64,000 nucleotides of DNA from Kocuria rosea (GTDB taxonomy: Bacteria; Actinomycetota; Actinomycetes; Actinomycetales; Micrococcaceae). A program made the translations under genes and the position numbers. The stretch lies in assembly GCF_023715525.1 (NCBI RefSeq), contig NZ_JAMBOG010000017.1:1-64000 (forward strand), in the 5' to 3' direction. The notes below the pieces were generated by a model, which was not told the DNA's origin, made no database searches, and saw only the letters and a program-made list of their open reading frames with translations. Shown here piece after piece: positions 63,169 through 64,000 of this stretch; the stretch's first letter is position 1, and the number at the start of each line of letters is the position of its first letter.

Positions 63169-63371
63169 TCAGCGCGGGTCTCCGCGCAGCACGTCCACGT
63201 GCACGTGGTCGAGGTGGCGCAGAATCTCGTTGCCGGGCTCGGGGGCGTCGTAGTGCTGCCACCGGCCCCGGGCGCTGTGGGCGCTCCAGAACCGGTCGTC
63301 GAAGATGACGTACTGGACGTCCAGGTCCTCGGCATGGGCGACCAGCCACTGGGCCAGCACCCATCCCTCAC
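63169..63371 (-). pseudogene. C-terminal remnant of an ARB_07466-like cell-wall protein
   Basis: About 67 codons ending at 63169 read EGWVLAQWLVAHAEDLDVQYVIFDDRFWSAHSARGRWQHY... GNEILRHLDHVHVDVLRGDPR. This matches the C-terminal ARB_07466-type domain of secreted actinobacterial proteins, which usually ends in a DHVHVSV motif. No start or N-terminal part is present; upstream on this strand the sequence becomes antisense to a chaA fragment. It is a broken gene. Confidence 0.65.
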
Positions 63372-63388
63372 GCCGGTTCTGCTCGGTG

Positions 63389-63805
63389 TCCCTGGTGGCG
63401 GTGGTGGGCCTGGCCAAGGTGGAGTCCCCGGCCATCGAGGCCGGTGTGGCAGCCCTGGGGTTCCCGCACTCCTTCGTCGGGGTGGTCATCGCCTTGCTCA
63501 TCATGGCTCCGGAGACCCTCGCGGCGGTGCACGCGGCCCGCCGCGACCGCCTCCAGATCAGCCTCAACCTGGCTCTGGGCTCGGCGATGGCCAGCATCGG
63601 GCTGACCATCCCGACCATCGCGGTGGCCTCGATCTGGCTGGACGGGCCCCTGCTGCTGGGACTGGGTGCAACCCAGATGGTGCTGCTGGCCCTCACCGCT
63701 CTCGTCGGGGTGCTCACCGTCGTCCCGGGACGGTCCACCAGGTTGCAGGGCGGGGCGCACCTGATCCTGCTGGCCGCCTTCCTCTTCCTGGCCGTCAGTC
63801 CCTGA
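63389..63805 (+). pseudogene. C-terminal half of a Ca2+/H+ antiporter (ChaA-like)
   Basis: The frame ending at 63805 carries about 138 residues (SLVAVVGLAKVESPAIEAGVAALGFPHSFVGVVIALLIMAPETLAAVHAARRDRLQISLNLALGSAMASIGLTIPTIAV...) that match the C-terminal half of ChaA-type exchangers, including the second Glu/Asn/Ser ion-binding repeat. The N-terminal half is missing. Upstream codons from 63305 read antisense into the cell-wall protein remnant. The piece is still open and ends with a normal stop, so the break may be recent. Confidence 0.75.
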
Positions 63806-64000
63806 GGCCCGGACTGGGCCGGTCCAGCTCGATGGACACGGCGCGTGCGTCGCCTCTCCGCAGGTGGCGCGCTGCCGGACACCGTCCACGACGGTGGCTT
63901 CGCCCAGGGGCCCGATGGGTGCGCGTCCGTGGTGTCACGGCTGCACGAGGGGCAGCCGCGCCACCGGGGGCGTCCAGCATGACGATGCTCCCCGCGCAAG
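63806..64000. other. Window end without recognisable gene
   Basis: Short open frames exist on both strands but none resembles a known protein. The sequence runs into the window edge, so a gene may begin just beyond it. Confidence 0.4.

Noticed and set aside
63806-64000. Short open frames at the right window edge
   Set aside because: None resembles a known protein, none has a convincing start signal, and the sequence is cut by the window end.

Overview
The window is 64 kb of very GC-rich, densely coded actinobacterial chromosome. Gene content points to the Micrococcaceae, plausibly Kocuria or a close relative. The evidence is a coproporphyrin-type heme operon, mycothiol enzymes (an MshB-type deacetylase and a mycothiol-dependent isomerase-fold protein), actinobacterial small proteins (DUF3107, DUF3117), an actinobacterial-type DapD, and frequent GTG starts. 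The genus is inferred, not proven. I saw no rRNA, tRNA, CRISPR array, intact insertion sequence or prophage.

Layout. 1-10.5 kb: a tightly overlapping heme operon on the minus strand (hemE-hemG-hemQ-hemH-hemC-hemD/hemB-hemL) diverging from hemA. It encodes the route from glutamyl-tRNA to heme through coproporphyrin, and hemD runs in frame into hemB. 10.5-17.8 kb: a TetR regulator, DUF3107, a DEAD-box RNA helicase with a long leader, a solitary DNA methyltransferase, a PHP phosphoesterase, an Xaa-Pro aminopeptidase and a general-stress-like membrane protein. 17.9-23.2 kb: a soluble MgtE/CBS protein, DUF1003 protein, Mrp, TatB, a membrane-anchored protein and an O-methyltransferase. This resembles the Mycobacterium sigE neighbourhood, but no sigE is present. 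23.2-28.4 kb: a PIG-V-like mannosyltransferase, a small DivIVA-like protein and a glutamate-type ABC transporter (gluABCD). 28.4-36.4 kb: lysine/diaminopimelate genes (dapE, dapD, dapC), a lysozyme-like secreted protein, galE, gltA, ferredoxin and an orphan SH3-like protein. 36.4-42.7 kb: MshB fused to a membrane domain, TypA/BipA, an S9 peptidase and a DinB-fold protein. 42.8-49.9 kb: an oligopeptide ABC transporter (dppA-B-C-DF) interrupted by an opposite-strand PH-domain gene. 50-59.4 kb: a winged-helix protein, transporters (MFS, Kef-type, ZIP), a degenerate APH-like kinase, Mug glycosylase, a hydrolase and small envelope proteins. 59.6-63 kb: an XRE regulator divergent from an MFS-alcohol dehydrogenase pair. 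63-64 kb: a scar where two broken genes in opposite orientation meet.

Two cross-cutting features stand out. Many genes appear leaderless: a TAnnnT box lies 6-7 bases before the start codon in 17 cases, and this helps fix starts. Several proteins have unusual architecture: the HemD-HemB fusion, MshB plus membrane domain, an enlarged DppB, a stand-alone Rv0428c-type SH3 domain, and a kinase-fold protein lacking key residues. I do not see a clear new multi-gene system. The HemD-HemB fusion, the missing sigE, the solitary methyltransferase and the scar at 63.4 kb deserve most attention.
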